Shown in pieces: positions 43,383 through 53,046 of a DNA stretch of 64,000 bases. Both the position numbers and the translations under genes were made by a program. Positions within the stretch are counted from its first letter, which is position 1. Each line of letters opens with the position of its first letter. The stretch is from Carnobacterium iners (lineage in GTDB: Bacteria; Bacillota; Bacilli; Lactobacillales; Carnobacteriaceae), in NCBI RefSeq assembly GCF_900177385.1, contig NZ_FXBJ01000002.1, positions 1,182,001 to 1,246,000 on the forward strand, in the 5' to 3' direction. The notes under the pieces were generated by a model, which was given only the letters and a program-made list of their open reading frames with translations, made no database searches and was not told the origin of the DNA.

Positions 43383-45209
43383 ATGAATAGAGAACTTACA
43401 GAAGGACTAAACGAGATGAGTTTTAAAAAAATGAATAAAACTCGAAAAACACTTGAGGAAGAAGGATATATTGTGGAAAATAAAGGTGAAACAAAAGGTT
43501 CAATAAAAAAATTTCTTTTTCTGATGAATCAACTCAATTGGCCGAAAGGGAGAATGGCACTTGCTTTTTTATTGTCTTTATTTTCAACGGGTGCAAGTCT
43601 AGCTATTCCATTAGTAACAAAAGAGCTAGTTGATTCCTTAACAACAGCCTCTTTTAATTGGCAAACGGGTTTCTTTCTATTTGCCGTTTTCGTCTTACAA
43701 GGTTTATTGGGTGGACTTTCGCTTTATTTATTAGCGTACATAGGCGAAACGATTGTTGCAGATTTACGGATTAAATTATGGAATAAAGTCCTTAGGTTAC
43801 CTGTTTCTTATTACGATGATAATGAAACGGGAGAAACGATGAGTCGTATCACACAAGATACATCACGATTAAAACAACTCGTCTCAGAGCATCTCGTTTC
43901 ATTTATTACAGGAATGATTTCGATTATTGGTGCGGTAGGTATCCTTTTGTATCTGGATTGGAAAATCACCCTTTTAATGTTAACGAGCATACCCATTAGT
44001 TTAGCCATTATTTTACCGCTTGGGAACATCATGTATAAAATCGCTCGAGCAACACAAACAGAGATGGCCACTTTATCTGGACATCTCAGTAGAGTATTAG
44101 GCGACATTCGTTTAGTAAAGGCTTATCAAGCTGAATCTAAAGAAGGTGAAAAAGGGGAAAAAGCCATTCATTCGTTATTTTTGTTTGGCTTAAAGGAAGC
44201 AAAAATCCAATCCATTATCTCACCAGTGATGACGCTGGTTATGATGAGTATTGTTGTTGTTATCCTAGGTTATGGTGGAGCGCAAGTGTCAAAAGGTCTT
44301 TTGAGTGCAGGAACTTTGGTTGCTATCATCTTTTTATTATTCCAGATTATTGTACCTTTTGCACAAATGACTCAAGTTTTCACTATTTTTCAAAAAGCCG
44401 TTGGAGCAACAGAACGAATCCAGGAGATTCTTGATATGGCTAGTGAACAAGCGGATGGAATAACGGTTATTTCTGAAGGAGCGTTGTGTTTCGAAGGGGT
44501 TTATTTCTCTTACGAATCAGGTGCAGAAGTATTAAAAGATATTTCATTCCAAGTACAACCGGGTACGATTACTGCATTTGTAGGACCGAGTGGTGGAGGA
44601 AAGACAACTATTTTTTCACTGTTAGAACGATTTTATCTGCCGACAGCTGGGGAAATACGTTTAGGGGGAACACCAATCGCTGCTCTTGCATTGTCTAATT
44701 GGCGAAAGCGAATCGGTTATGTCTCTCAAGAGAGTCCTTTACTGAGTGGAACGATTATGGATAATATTGTCTTTGGATTAGCAAATCGACCGTCAATAGA
44801 AGAAGTAAAAAGTGCGGCACAATCAGCAAATGCATTAGAATTTATTGAAGAAATGTCGAATGGATTTGAAACGCTTGTTGGAGAGAGAGGTATGAAGCTT
44901 TCTGGTGGTCAACGCCAACGAATTGCTATTGCACGAGCCTTGTTAAATAATCCTGAAATTTTGTTATTGGATGAAGCAACCTCTAATCTAGACAGTGGCT
45001 CTCAAACACATGTGCAAGAAGCATTGCAACGACTGATGAAAGGACGTACCACGTTGATTATTGCCCATCGATTATCGACAGTTGTTGAAGCAGATCAACT
45101 TGTTTTCTTAGAAAGAGGTCGCATTACTGGGATGGGTACTCATCAAGAATTACTTGAGTCTCATTTGTTATACCGAGAATTTGCTAAAGGACAAGGATTG
45201 TTATCCTAA
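43383..45209 (+). CDS. bmrA: BmrA/LmrA-type homodimeric multidrug ABC exporter
   Basis: The 608-residue half-transporter has six membrane helices ('MALAFLLSLFSTGASLAIPLVTKELVD', split near 56-82, is the first) and an ATPase domain with Walker A GPSGGGKTT, signature LSGGQRQR, Walker B 'LLLDEATSNLDS' with Glu intact, and H-loop 'IIAHRLST'. 'LPVSYYDDNETGETMSR', 'EAKIQSIISPV' and 'YVSQESPLLSGTI' match Bacillus BmrA closely. All catalytic motifs are canonical, so it can work as a homodimer, unlike the pair at 34.8 kb. The N-terminus is about 30 residues longer than usual. ATGs at 43416 or 43431 could be the start. Confidence 0.88.
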   Translation: MNRELTEGLNEMSFKKMNKTRKTLEEEGYIVENKGETKGSIKKFLFLMNQLNWPKGRMALAFLLSLFSTGASLAIPLVTKELVDSLTTASFNWQTGFFLFAVFVLQGLLGGLSLYLLAYIGETIVADLRIKLWNKVLRLPVSYYDDNETGETMSRITQDTSRLKQLVSEHLVSFITGMISIIGAVGILLYLDWKITLLMLTSIPISLAIILPLGNIMYKIARATQTEMATLSGHLSRVLGDIRLVKAYQAESKEGEKGEKAIHSLFLFGLKEAKIQSIISPVMTLVMMSIVVVILGYGGAQVSKGLLSAGTLVAIIFLLFQIIVPFAQMTQVFTIFQKAVGATERIQEILDMASEQADGITVISEGALCFEGVYFSYESGAEVLKDISFQVQPGTITAFVGPSGGGKTTIFSLLERFYLPTAGEIRLGGTPIAALALSNWRKRIGYVSQESPLLSGTIMDNIVFGLANRPSIEEVKSAAQSANALEFIEEMSNGFETLVGERGMKLSGGQRQRIAIARALLNNPEILLLDEATSNLDSGSQTHVQEALQRLMKGRTTLIIAHRLSTVVEADQLVFLERGRITGMGTHQELLESHLLYREFAKGQGLLS

Positions 45210-45248
45210 TACCAATCTTTTTCAACGTACGAACCAATAGTGATAAGC

Positions 45249-45283
45249 AAAAAAACTCAAGATATACTTATCTGAGTTTTTTT
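45249..45283. terminator. Bidirectional terminator
   Basis: AAAAAAACTCA / TGAGTTTTTTT with an inner GATA/TATC pair lies between the convergent exporter and asparaginase genes. Confidence 0.9.
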
Positions 45284-45308
45284 ATTTATTTAATTTAAGA
45301 AAAGAGCA

Positions 45309-46274
45309 CTAAAAATACTGAGCAATTTCAGCTGGATCTTTAGTGGTATCTAAAGCGACCATTAATTTGATTCGTGCTTTAGGACCAGTTAAGCCATTGG
45401 TAAAAATAACTCCTGCTTCATGCAGTTGTTTTCCACCGCCTAAATAATCGTAGACATCTTGTGCAATCCCATTAAATGAGCGAGAAACTAAGACAACAGG
45501 AATCTGTTTATCTAGTAAACGATAGAGAGCCGGCAAAACAGCAGGTGGCAGATTACCGGCACCCAAAGCTTCAATAACTAATCCATCTGTTTCAGGTTTG
45601 TTTAAAGCCTCAAAAAGAATGCCGTCCATTCCAGCATAAGCTTTTAGCACGTACACGTTCTTATCGACTGAAGAAATAGAAAACTGCTCTTCTGTAATGA
45701 GTTTTTGATAAAATAAAACCTCATTTTTAGAAATTAAACCAATTGGACCAAATGTAGGAGTCTGAAAGGTAGCAACATTTGAAGTATGTGTCTTTGTTAC
45801 GTAACGAGCGGTATGAATTTCATCATTCATAACAACTAAAACACCTTTATTTTTGGCTTCTTCAGATAAAGCTACCCAAACAGCGCTTTGGAAATTATAT
45901 AAACCATCTGAACCAATTTCGTTGCTTGAACGCATAGCACCAGTGATAACGATGGGCAAAGCGTGACTGAGTGTCAAATCCAAAAAGTAAGCTGTCTCTT
46001 CTAAAGTATCGGTCCCATGAGTAATCACGACACCGTCAGCTTCTTTTAATAGAATAGCTTGTTCTATACGGTTTTTTAAGGTCAGCATTTCTTTAGGAGT
46101 GATGTGAGGAGAAGGCAGCTGGAAAAAATCTTCTACTATTAAATGAGCTTCTTTATCAAATAAATGACTGTGCTTTTGTAGAGGATTTTCTGCATTTGGA
46201 CGAACTTTACCAGTAGTTTGGTCTTCACTCATGGCGATTGTTCCTCCTGTATGCAGAACCAAGATTGTTTTCAA
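45309..46274 (-). CDS. ansA: L-asparaginase (type I)
   Basis: The 321-residue enzyme hydrolyses asparagine to aspartate and ammonia. The two active-site threonine motifs are present: 'LHTGGTIAMS' with Thr12, and 'ITHGTDTLEET' with Thr88 and Asp89. 'VITGAMRSSNEIGSDG' completes the conserved core. There is no signal peptide, so it is cytoplasmic, as type I enzymes are. It lies 40 bases downstream of the MBL-hydrolase gene on the same strand and is probably cotranscribed. The initiator is preceded by AAGGAGGAC. Confidence 0.93.
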   Translation of the reverse strand: MKTILVLHTGGTIAMSEDQTTGKVRPNAENPLQKHSHLFDKEAHLIVEDFFQLPSPHITPKEMLTLKNRIEQAILLKEADGVVITHGTDTLEETAYFLDLTLSHALPIVITGAMRSSNEIGSDGLYNFQSAVWVALSEEAKNKGVLVVMNDEIHTARYVTKTHTSNVATFQTPTFGPIGLISKNEVLFYQKLITEEQFSISSVDKNVYVLKAYAGMDGILFEALNKPETDGLVIEALGAGNLPPAVLPALYRLLDKQIPVVLVSRSFNGIAQDVYDYLGGGKQLHEAGVIFTNGLTGPKARIKLMVALDTTKDPAEIAQYF

Positions 46275-46314
46275 ATAAATCGTCCTCCTTATCGGTAAAG
46301 TTGAAAGCTAAGTG

Positions 46315-46932
46315 TTAATTAAAAAAAGGATTGAATTGTTTTTCTTGTCCAATAGTTGTGTGTGGCCCATGTCCAGGATAAACGCGCATGTCATTGGCTA
46401 ATACAAATAGTTGCTCTTTGATGCCAGTTATTAAATCTTCTGAATGACTAAATGGCAAATCAGAACGACCGATGCTATTTTTAAATAAAGCATCACCTGT
46501 AACAACGAAATCAGAGAAAATAAAACTAACTCCACCAGGAGAATGCCCTGGAGTAGGAACGACACGAAATGCCAGTCCGTCAAAGGTATACTCTTTGATC
46601 ATATCAAACTCAAACTCAGCTGGTTGAGCAATAATAGGTTGTAAAAGTGAATTCGAAAGATTCAGTGCAGGATTCATTAGCCAATTCTTTTCTAATGAGC
46701 TAACGTAAACAGGAATGTTATACGTTGAGCGAGTCTGTTCTAATGCTCCAATATGATCGAAATGACAATGGGTTAATAAGATAGCGACAGGTACAACTTG
46801 TAAAACTTCAATGACTTGCATGATTTTTGGAAAGTCTGCTCCCGGATCAACAATTAAAGCCGTTTTATCTTGATAAATAATGTAACAATTTTCTTCAATT
46901 GTTCCAGTAACCAATTGTTTGATTTCAGTCAT
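46315..46932 (-). CDS. MBL-fold metallo-hydrolase (glyoxalase II-like)
   Basis: The 205-residue protein has the full metallo-beta-lactamase metal set: 'LTHCHFDHIG' (His55, His57, Asp59, His60), 'PTPGHSPGGVSF', 'GDALFKNSIGRSDL' and 'VYPGHGPHT'. This is the short glyoxalase II-like group (YqgX/YcbL type), which hydrolyses S-lactoylglutathione or other thioesters. In Firmicutes without glutathione the substrate is unsettled. It heads a two-gene unit with asparaginase. Confidence 0.88.
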   Translation of the reverse strand: MTEIKQLVTGTIEENCYIIYQDKTALIVDPGADFPKIMQVIEVLQVVPVAILLTHCHFDHIGALEQTRSTYNIPVYVSSLEKNWLMNPALNLSNSLLQPIIAQPAEFEFDMIKEYTFDGLAFRVVPTPGHSPGGVSFIFSDFVVTGDALFKNSIGRSDLPFSHSEDLITGIKEQLFVLANDMRVYPGHGPHTTIGQEKQFNPFFN

Positions 46933-47025
46933 TTATATGACCCCTCTCATATCCATTTACAACTAGTATACTTGAAAAAAACTTAAATCAACAGTTCTGT
47001 AAAACGTAAGATTAGGGAGCTTTCA

Positions 47026-47054
47026 TTTAGTTTTCTTTAAATGAATGCTATAAT
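47026..47054 (+). promoter_or_regulatory. Promoter and long leader of dbpA
   Basis: TTTAGT, a 17-base spacer and TATAAT (47049-47054) form a promoter about 190 bases before the helicase ATG. The region 46933-47242 has no gene. Its leader part contains a small AATTGT/ACAATT hairpin near 47150 and a second -10-like TATACT near 47205. Long structured leaders are common for cold-responsive RNA helicase genes, but nothing more specific can be said. Confidence 0.6.
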
Positions 47055-47242
47055 TTAAACTAATGGGTTAGAAATGAGTCTGGTATTTGAAAAGAAAGGA
47101 TTCCTATTTTGTCTTTATTTATACACTGAGAAGAAGTTTACAGTCTGAATTGTGAGAGACAATTAAGTTAGTGAATAAAAAGCTATATTTAAATGTAAAT
47201 CCTGTTATACTGATAAAAATAAAACAAATGAGTGAGGTTATT

Positions 47243-48697
47243 ATGAAAAGAAATAGGTTTGAAGAATTTAAGATAGGACAAGAGCTAATTGATGCATTAG
47301 AAAGTTTGCGTTACTTTAAGCCAACTGCTGTTCAAGAAGAAGTATTGCCTTTAGCATTAGCACAAAAAGACGTGATTGTTGAATCACAAACGGGTAGTGG
47401 GAAAACAGTTAGTTATGGTGTCCCATTATGTGAAAATGTCTTATGGGAAGAAAATCATCCACAAGCGTTAGTTTTGGTACCGACAAGAGAACTTGCGTTG
47501 CAGGTAAAAGAAGATATCACTAATATTGGTCGCTTAAAGCGAATAAAAGCAACAGCTGTTTTTGGGAAATCTTCTTTTGAAACGCAAAAATCAGAATTGA
47601 AACAAAAAAGCCACATTGTTGTTGGAACCCCTGGTCGAGTGTTGGACCATTTACAAAAAGGGACCTTTAAAGTGGATAAATTACGTTATTTAGTGATTGA
47701 TGAAGCAGATGAGATGTTAAACATGGGCTTTATTGATCAAATGGCGGCCATTATTGAATTTTTACCAGAAGAACGTCAGACACTCTTGTTCTCTGCAACA
47801 ATGCCAGCAGAAGTTGAACGATTAGCTAGTTTCTATATGAAGGCTGACAAAGTATCGGTTAAAATTGAAGCAACAGAAGAATCTAAACCACAAATTGTTC
47901 AATCTTATATAAAAGTTGAGCCTGATAAGAAACCAGAGCAACTGTTAGATTTGTTGACAATCGAAAATCCAGATAGTTGTATGATTTTTTGTAATACACA
48001 AGAAGCAGTTAATCAGTTGTATCTCTTCTTGAACAAAGCTGGCTTAACGATTGATAAGATCCATGGCGGCATGGTACAAGAAGATCGCTTTAGTGTAATG
48101 GACGATTTCAGAAAAGGAAAATTCCGTTATTTAGTTGCGACTGATGTAGCAGCTCGTGGAATTGATATTGATAACGTCACACATGTCATTAACTACGATG
48201 TACCTGTAGAAAAAGAAAGTTTTGTTCACCGCACAGGAAGAACAGGACGTGCTGGGAAAACAGGAACAGCTTTAACCTTAGTAACACCAAAAGAAAGACC
48301 TTGGTGGCAAGAAGTTAGAGCCTATGCCCAACAAGAAATCACAGAAATTACACCACCGAATAATCGTTTCGTTCAATCAAAGAAATTTGCATTTGAAAAG
48401 AAAATGCAAGAGCGTTTAATAGTAAAAACAGCTCGTAATAAAGAATTGAACCGTGGCATTACTAAGATTTATTTTAATGGCGGCAAAAAGAAAAAATTAA
48501 GAGCGGTGGATTTCGTTGGAACCTTAACAAATATCCCGGGTATAAAAGCAGACGACATCGGGATCATTACGATTCAAGAAAATGTTACGTATGTAGAAGT
48601 ACTAAATGGCAAAGGCCCGAGAGTCATTGAAGAAATGAAAGAACGAACCATTAAAGGCAAGCAATTAAAAGTCCATAAAGCAAATGCAAATAAATAA
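47243..48697 (+). CDS. dbpA: DEAD-box RNA helicase, DbpA/YxiN type
   Basis: The 484-residue protein has the DEAD-box core motifs: Q motif 'FKPTAVQEE', motif I 'SQTGSGKT', motif II 'VIDEADEM', motif III 'FSATMP', and motif VI '[10 protein letters not shown]'. The C-terminal 75 residues form the DbpA RNA-recognition domain ('[21 protein letters not shown]' split, then '[11 protein letters not shown]'), which targets the enzyme to hairpin 92 of 23S rRNA for large-subunit assembly. I chose the ATG at 47243 after GTGAGG. The upstream GTG at 47171 would add an unrelated 24-residue leader. Confidence 0.93.
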   Translation: MKRNRFEEFKIGQELIDALESLRYFKPTAVQEEVLPLALAQKDVIVESQTGSGKTVSYGVPLCENVLWEENHPQALVLVPTRELALQVKEDITNIGRLKRIKATAVFGKSSFETQKSELKQKSHIVVGTPGRVLDHLQKGTFKVDKLRYLVIDEADEMLNMGFIDQMAAIIEFLPEERQTLLFSATMPAEVERLASFYMKADKVSVKIEATEESKPQIVQSYIKVEPDKKPEQLLDLLTIENPDSCMIFCNTQEAVNQLYLFLNKAGLTIDKIHGGMVQEDRFSVMDDFRKGKFRYLVATDVAARGIDIDNVTHVINYDVPVEKESFVHRTGRTGRAGKTGTALTLVTPKERPWWQEVRAYAQQEITEITPPNNRFVQSKKFAFEKKMQERLIVKTARNKELNRGITKIYFNGGKKKKLRAVDFVGTLTNIPGIKADDIGIITIQENVTYVEVLNGKGPRVIEEMKERTIKGKQLKVHKANANK

Positions 48698-48741
48698 AAA
48701 AAGACCACAGGCCAACTGAACAGTTGGCCGTGGTTTTTTTT
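48696..48741. terminator. Bidirectional terminator between dbpA and the ABC-F gene
   Basis: A very stable stem, GACCAC-A-GGCCAACTG / CAGTTGGCC-GT-GGTT, has A on the left and eight T on the right. Confidence 0.93.
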
Positions 48742-48749
48742 ACACTAAA

Positions 48750-50378
48750 TCATTTAGCATAAAGTTCTTTTATTTGTTCTTGAACAGTTTTATTTTCTGA
48801 GAACGCTTCATAAGTCGTATCTGCACGGTCAACAACCCCGTTAGGAGTAATCTCGATAATACGATTTGCAATCGTTTGAACGAATTGATAATCATGTGAA
48901 GCAAATAACATCGCGCCTTTAAAGGTCATCAAACCATCGTTTAAGGCAGTAATAGATTCTAAGTCCAAGTGATTTGTTGGATCATCTAAGACTAATACGT
49001 TCGCTTTACTCAACATCATTTTTGATAACATACAACGAACTTTTTCGCCACCGGAAAGCACACCAATTTTTTTCAAAACATCTTCGCCAGAGAAAAGCAT
49101 ACGGCCTAAGAAACTACGCAAGAAAGTATTGTCGCTTTCTTCTTGTGAAGCAAATTGACGTAGCCAATCGACTATCATCATATCAGACTGTTCGAATTCT
49201 GAAGTAGTATCTTTAGGCAAGTAAGTTTGAGAAGTGGTCACACCCCATTTAAAGGTTCCTGAGTCAGGCTCCATTTCACCCATAATAATTTTGAAAAGAA
49301 CCGTAATGGCTGCCTCATTCATACTAGTGAAAGCAACTTTGTCGTCTTTGTTTAAAGCAAAACTAATATTACTCAATATTTTTTTGCCATCAATTGTTTT
49401 TGAAATATTTTCCACACGGATTAAATCATTTCCGATTTCTCTATCCGGAGAAAAACCAACAAATGGGTAACGACGTGAAGAAGGCTGGATATCATCCAAA
49501 GTAATCTTTTCCAACGTTTTTTTACGTGAAGTCGCTTGTTTAGATTTAGAGGCATTTGCACTAAATCGAGCGATAAAGTCTTGTAATTCTTTGATTTGGT
49601 CTTCTTTTTTGGCATTTGCATCACCAGCTAATTTACTAGCTAATTGACTTGATTCCAACCAGAAGTCATAGTTTCCAACAAAAACTTTAATTTTACCAAA
49701 GTCAACGTCAGCCATATGAGTACAAACTTTATTCAAGAAGTGACGGTCATGGGAAACAACAATAACGGTATTAGGGAAATTAATTAAAAATTCCTCTAAC
49801 CATTCAATTGATAACTTGTCTAGACCGTTCGTAGGCTCATCAAGTAAAAGAACATCAGGTTTACCAAAAAGGGCTTGGGCTAAAAGAACTTTAACCTTTT
49901 GTCCTCCAGATAATTCGCTCATCTTAGTGTCATGTAAATTATCTAAAATGCCTAAACCTTGCAGTAAAACAGCCGCTTGGGGTTCAGCTTCCCAACCATC
50001 TAACTCTGCAAATTCGCCTTCCAATTCAGCAGCACGAATCCCATCTTCATCTGTGAAGTCTTCTTTCATGTAGACAGCGTCTTTTTCTTTCATGATTTCA
50101 TACAAACGATCGTGTCCCATAATAACCGTTTCTAAAACGGTGTATTCTTCATAACCATAGTGATCTTGTTTCAAAGTCGTCAAACGTTCGTCGGGGCCAA
50201 GTGCAATATTTCCAGTTGAAGGTGCAATTTCACCAGATAAAATTTTTAAAAAAGTTGATTTTCCTGCACCATTTGCACCAATTAAGCCATAGCAGTTGCC
50301 AGGGATGAATTTAATATTTACTTCATCGAATAACTTGCGGTCGGAAAATTCTAAACTAACATTAGATACTGTAATCAT
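48750..50378 (-). CDS. ABC-F family ATPase (YkpA/YbiT type) with eroded second site
   Basis: The 542-residue protein has two ABC domains and no membrane part, as in ribosome-associated ABC-F proteins. Domain 1 is canonical: Walker A GANGAGKST, signature LSGGQ, Walker B 'VLLLDEPTNGLD', 'VVSHDRHFL'. Domain 2 lost its Walker A ('SMNEAAITVLF' where a GxxxxGKT loop should be) and has Asp for the catalytic Glu ('VLVLDDPTNHLD'), but keeps LSGGE and 'FASHDYQ'. The linker holds a short charged helical arm. A role in translation is inferred. Nothing marks it as an antibiotic-resistance type. Confidence 0.88.
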   Translation of the reverse strand: MITVSNVSLEFSDRKLFDEVNIKFIPGNCYGLIGANGAGKSTFLKILSGEIAPSTGNIALGPDERLTTLKQDHYGYEEYTVLETVIMGHDRLYEIMKEKDAVYMKEDFTDEDGIRAAELEGEFAELDGWEAEPQAAVLLQGLGILDNLHDTKMSELSGGQKVKVLLAQALFGKPDVLLLDEPTNGLDKLSIEWLEEFLINFPNTVIVVSHDRHFLNKVCTHMADVDFGKIKVFVGNYDFWLESSQLASKLAGDANAKKEDQIKELQDFIARFSANASKSKQATSRKKTLEKITLDDIQPSSRRYPFVGFSPDREIGNDLIRVENISKTIDGKKILSNISFALNKDDKVAFTSMNEAAITVLFKIIMGEMEPDSGTFKWGVTTSQTYLPKDTTSEFEQSDMMIVDWLRQFASQEESDNTFLRSFLGRMLFSGEDVLKKIGVLSGGEKVRCMLSKMMLSKANVLVLDDPTNHLDLESITALNDGLMTFKGAMLFASHDYQFVQTIANRIIEITPNGVVDRADTTYEAFSENKTVQEQIKELYAK

Positions 50379-50619
50379 TTATTTTATTTACCTCTATTCT
50401 ATAGTATATCTAGCCTATTTTAACATGGATAGAGACTGAAATCTATGCTAAAAAAGTTATTTCCATTATTTCGATGAAACCTGATGAGAAAGCCTATTTT
50501 ACAAACAAAGAACAGCGTTTCTAAATAGCAAATAGGTTTATCTATCTCTAAATAAAATTACCTTTTAAACTTATTTACTAGTTTACCTGCATTGGATAGG
50601 CTATCTAAAAATGGTAGAC
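50379..50619. other. Intergenic region, no gene seen
   Basis: This AT-rich gap of 241 bases separates the ABC-F gene from the frameshifted hypothetical gene. Both read on the minus strand, so it holds the promoter of the ABC-F gene. I see no RNA gene or clear terminator stem. Confidence 0.4.
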
Positions 50620-51659
50620 TTAACGTTTAACTTCAGTAAATAAATATAAAACGACTTTATTTTCATAAAGCAGATGCACTTGATTGCGGTAATTACGAGT
50701 CCGACTATAAATACGCCAGTTTATTATAGGAGATGAATTTAAAGATAATAACTTGGTGTTTTGTAAGAGAATAGTTAATAAAGAGTTTGTTTCATGGATA
50801 ACTAAGTCATCTAAAGAATCAAATTCTTCTTTTGATTCTGTTTCTAATCTTGTTAAAATTTGAATATGTTTAGAACGATAAAGCGGATCTTTTTTAAAGT
50901 GACTTTATCTGTTTCAAAAGAAAATAACACACCACTATCCATAGAAGGTTTGTCCAATGACAAAGAAAGTGGCAGTTCCTGAATAGATGCAGTGTGATTT
51001 TTTATAGTTGAATAAATAGGTTCACCTTTTACTAGTTGCAATAAACCCTTCTTCTCACTCATTTTTAATAGATAAGTATCTACTTGAGGATTCTCGCCAT
51101 ACTGAATTAAATCATGGTTTTGCCATTCTGTTTTACTCGTGTAACGCGTACTCAATTGAACTAATCTAGGGTTCAGCTGATGGACTGGTTCATTAAATAA
51201 ATAATAAGAAGAAACTAAGCATTCAAATAAGCCCTTTTCAGCAGCTGCTAGAGCCATTCTCCCGTTTTTAGAAAGATTGATTTGGTACATTGGAATAGAA
51301 GAAAGGTGTTCTTTTTTTGCTTCTTTAGCAATTAATGAATAGCGATAAAACCCAGAAGCATCAGAATAGTACAAGACATGATCAAAAATAGCACTGTCAT
51401 AGATAGGTTCTGAAAAAAAGATCGATTTTTCTTTAAATGGCTCTAATGCTTCAAGTTTCAATGTTAACTGTTCGGTAGGTTGAGGTTCAAAATAAATGGT
51501 TCGATCCACAAAAGCTAGATGTCTCACCCATTTGTTCCAATCATAAATAGCTAATTCATTAGTTGACAGCCACAAATAGAATTTACCGCTATAAAGTTGA
51601 AAATCTTGAAAGACACCATTAATGGTAATTTTAGTAGTTAATATGTGTTCAAAATCCAT
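50620..51659 (-). pseudogene. Hypothetical protein gene interrupted by a -1 frameshift at A AAA AAG
   Basis: From the ATG at 51659 (preceded by AAAGGGGGT) the frame runs to 'TDKVTLKK' and then closes after 'IRFIVLNIFKF' at 50853. In the -1 frame, beginning exactly at the A6 run (50890-50895), translation continues for about 90 further residues, 'DPLYRSKHIQILTRLETE' to 'LLYENKVVLYLFTEVKR', ending at 50620-50622. The continuous product would be about 346 residues. The heptamer is A AAA AAG, a known slippery sequence, so this is a base loss in a homopolymer, a sequencing error, or programmed frameshifting. The sequence is beta-rich, with no membrane segment. I do not recognise the family. Confidence 0.75.
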
Positions 51660-51827
51660 TTTACTACCCCCTTTCAATCCGGCTTTCTCTTTTATCTATT
51701 GTATCATTTTTAGATGAAGTTACGGAATGAGAATGAGAAAAAATAATGAAATAGAATAGGATAATTGGTAATTCTAGTAGGAAATGAGACAATACAGTTA
51801 AATAAAATCATAAAGGGGCTAATAGAT

Positions 51828-52793
51828 ATGATAAAAAAAGGGATTTGGTTAGCTTATGAAACAACGAAAGAACAAATGGATAGAATCAAGCAACTAGCAC
51901 CTAACTACGAATTAATTAAGGGGTGGGACAAAAAAGAAGAGCTAGACTTTCCATTAGAGAATATTGAAATAATCTATGGGTGGAAAGGCCAGAGAAGTAA
52001 AGAATTGTTAGCGAATCAAAAGAACGATTTGAAGTGGATTCAAGGTCAGGCTGCTGGAGTAGATTTTTTAGATTTAGAGGGTTTAAAGAAAAAAAACGTT
52101 GTATTAACAAACGGCAGTGGAATCCATAGCATCCCTATTGCAGAATCTGTTTTTGGCATGCTATTAACTTATACCAGGGGAATTCAAGAAGCCATAAGAA
52201 ATCAACAGAAAAGTACCTGGAATCAAACGGAAAGCTTGATAGAACTTCATGGAAAAACAATTATGATTGTTGGTACAGGAAAAATAGGAAAAGAAATTGG
52301 GCGAATGGCAAAAGCCTTTAATATGAAAACAATTGGAATAAACAGTACCGGACATCCAGTCGACTACATGGATGAAATGTATGATCAAAAAGAGTTGATC
52401 CGACAAGTATCAAAAGCAGATATAGTTGTGAATATCCTACCGCTAACAAAGAAAACGAGTCGTTTTTTTGACGATGAGCTGTTTGATTCATTTAAATATA
52501 AAACACTCTTTTTAAATGTCGGACGTGGACCATCAGTGGATGTTCCAAGTTTAATTAGGGCTTTGAATAATGGAAAAGTAGCCTTTGCAGGTTTAGATGT
52601 TTTCGAACAGGAGCCACTAGAAAAGGATAGTCCTTTATGGGTTCGTGATGATGTACTTATTACACCACATATATCCGGTATAGCAGAAGGTTTTAAAAAA
52701 CGCTTATTTGTTTTATTTGAAGAAAATTTAAAAGCCTATATGCAAAATAAATTATTACCGGTAAATGTTGTGGATTATGAAAAGAAGTATTAA
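51828..52793 (+). CDS. NAD-dependent D-2-hydroxyacid dehydrogenase family protein
   Basis: The 321-residue protein has the Rossmann motif 'MIVGTGKIGKEIG' near residue 145 and the catalytic trio: Arg in 'LNVGRGPSVD', Glu in 'FEQEPLEKDSPLW' and His in 'ITPHISGIAEGF'. Family members reduce 2-ketoacids to D-2-hydroxyacids or the reverse. The particular substrate is not evident. The ATG at 51828 follows GGGGCTAATAGAT. The upstream in-frame start at 51765 has no ribosome-binding site. It is a single gene. Confidence 0.87.
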   Translation: MIKKGIWLAYETTKEQMDRIKQLAPNYELIKGWDKKEELDFPLENIEIIYGWKGQRSKELLANQKNDLKWIQGQAAGVDFLDLEGLKKKNVVLTNGSGIHSIPIAESVFGMLLTYTRGIQEAIRNQQKSTWNQTESLIELHGKTIMIVGTGKIGKEIGRMAKAFNMKTIGINSTGHPVDYMDEMYDQKELIRQVSKADIVVNILPLTKKTSRFFDDELFDSFKYKTLFLNVGRGPSVDVPSLIRALNNGKVAFAGLDVFEQEPLEKDSPLWVRDDVLITPHISGIAEGFKKRLFVLFEENLKAYMQNKLLPVNVVDYEKKY

Positions 52794-52800
52794 CGAATAA

Positions 52801-52845
52801 AGTGAAAGAAGAGAGGTCTTTAAGTAATAGACTTCTTATTTTAAG
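52801..52845 (+). terminator. Weak terminator after the dehydrogenase gene
   Basis: An imperfect stem built on AAG...GGTCT / AGAC...CTT near 52808-52837 is followed by ATTTTAAG. It is only moderately convincing. Confidence 0.35.
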
Positions 52846-52970
52846 CAGAATAACTTTTCTTTAAAAAACAATATTGTTTTTTAAAATGTGCTGAAAAAGC
52901 CTGTATAGTTAGTTTTTATAAAGTTCATTTTTAAAAAAGAGCACTTATTCTTGTTTTATTTCTTGTTTCT

Positions 52971-52999
52971 TTGACTGTCGTACAAAGGGTTGTTAATCT
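52971..52999 (+). promoter_or_regulatory. Promoter of the amino-acid uptake genes
   Basis: TTGACT (52971-52976), a 17-base spacer and TAATCT (52994-52999) lie 47 bases before the start of the binding-protein gene. Confidence 0.6.
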
Positions 53000-53046
53000 A
53001 GCTAAGTAGAAGAATAAAAAGAGAATCATTGAGGAGCGAGATAAAG

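Noticed and set aside
47171-47242. N-terminal extension of the DEAD-box helicase
   Set aside because: The extra 24 residues are unlike the family and lack a ribosome-binding site. The ATG at 47243 has one.
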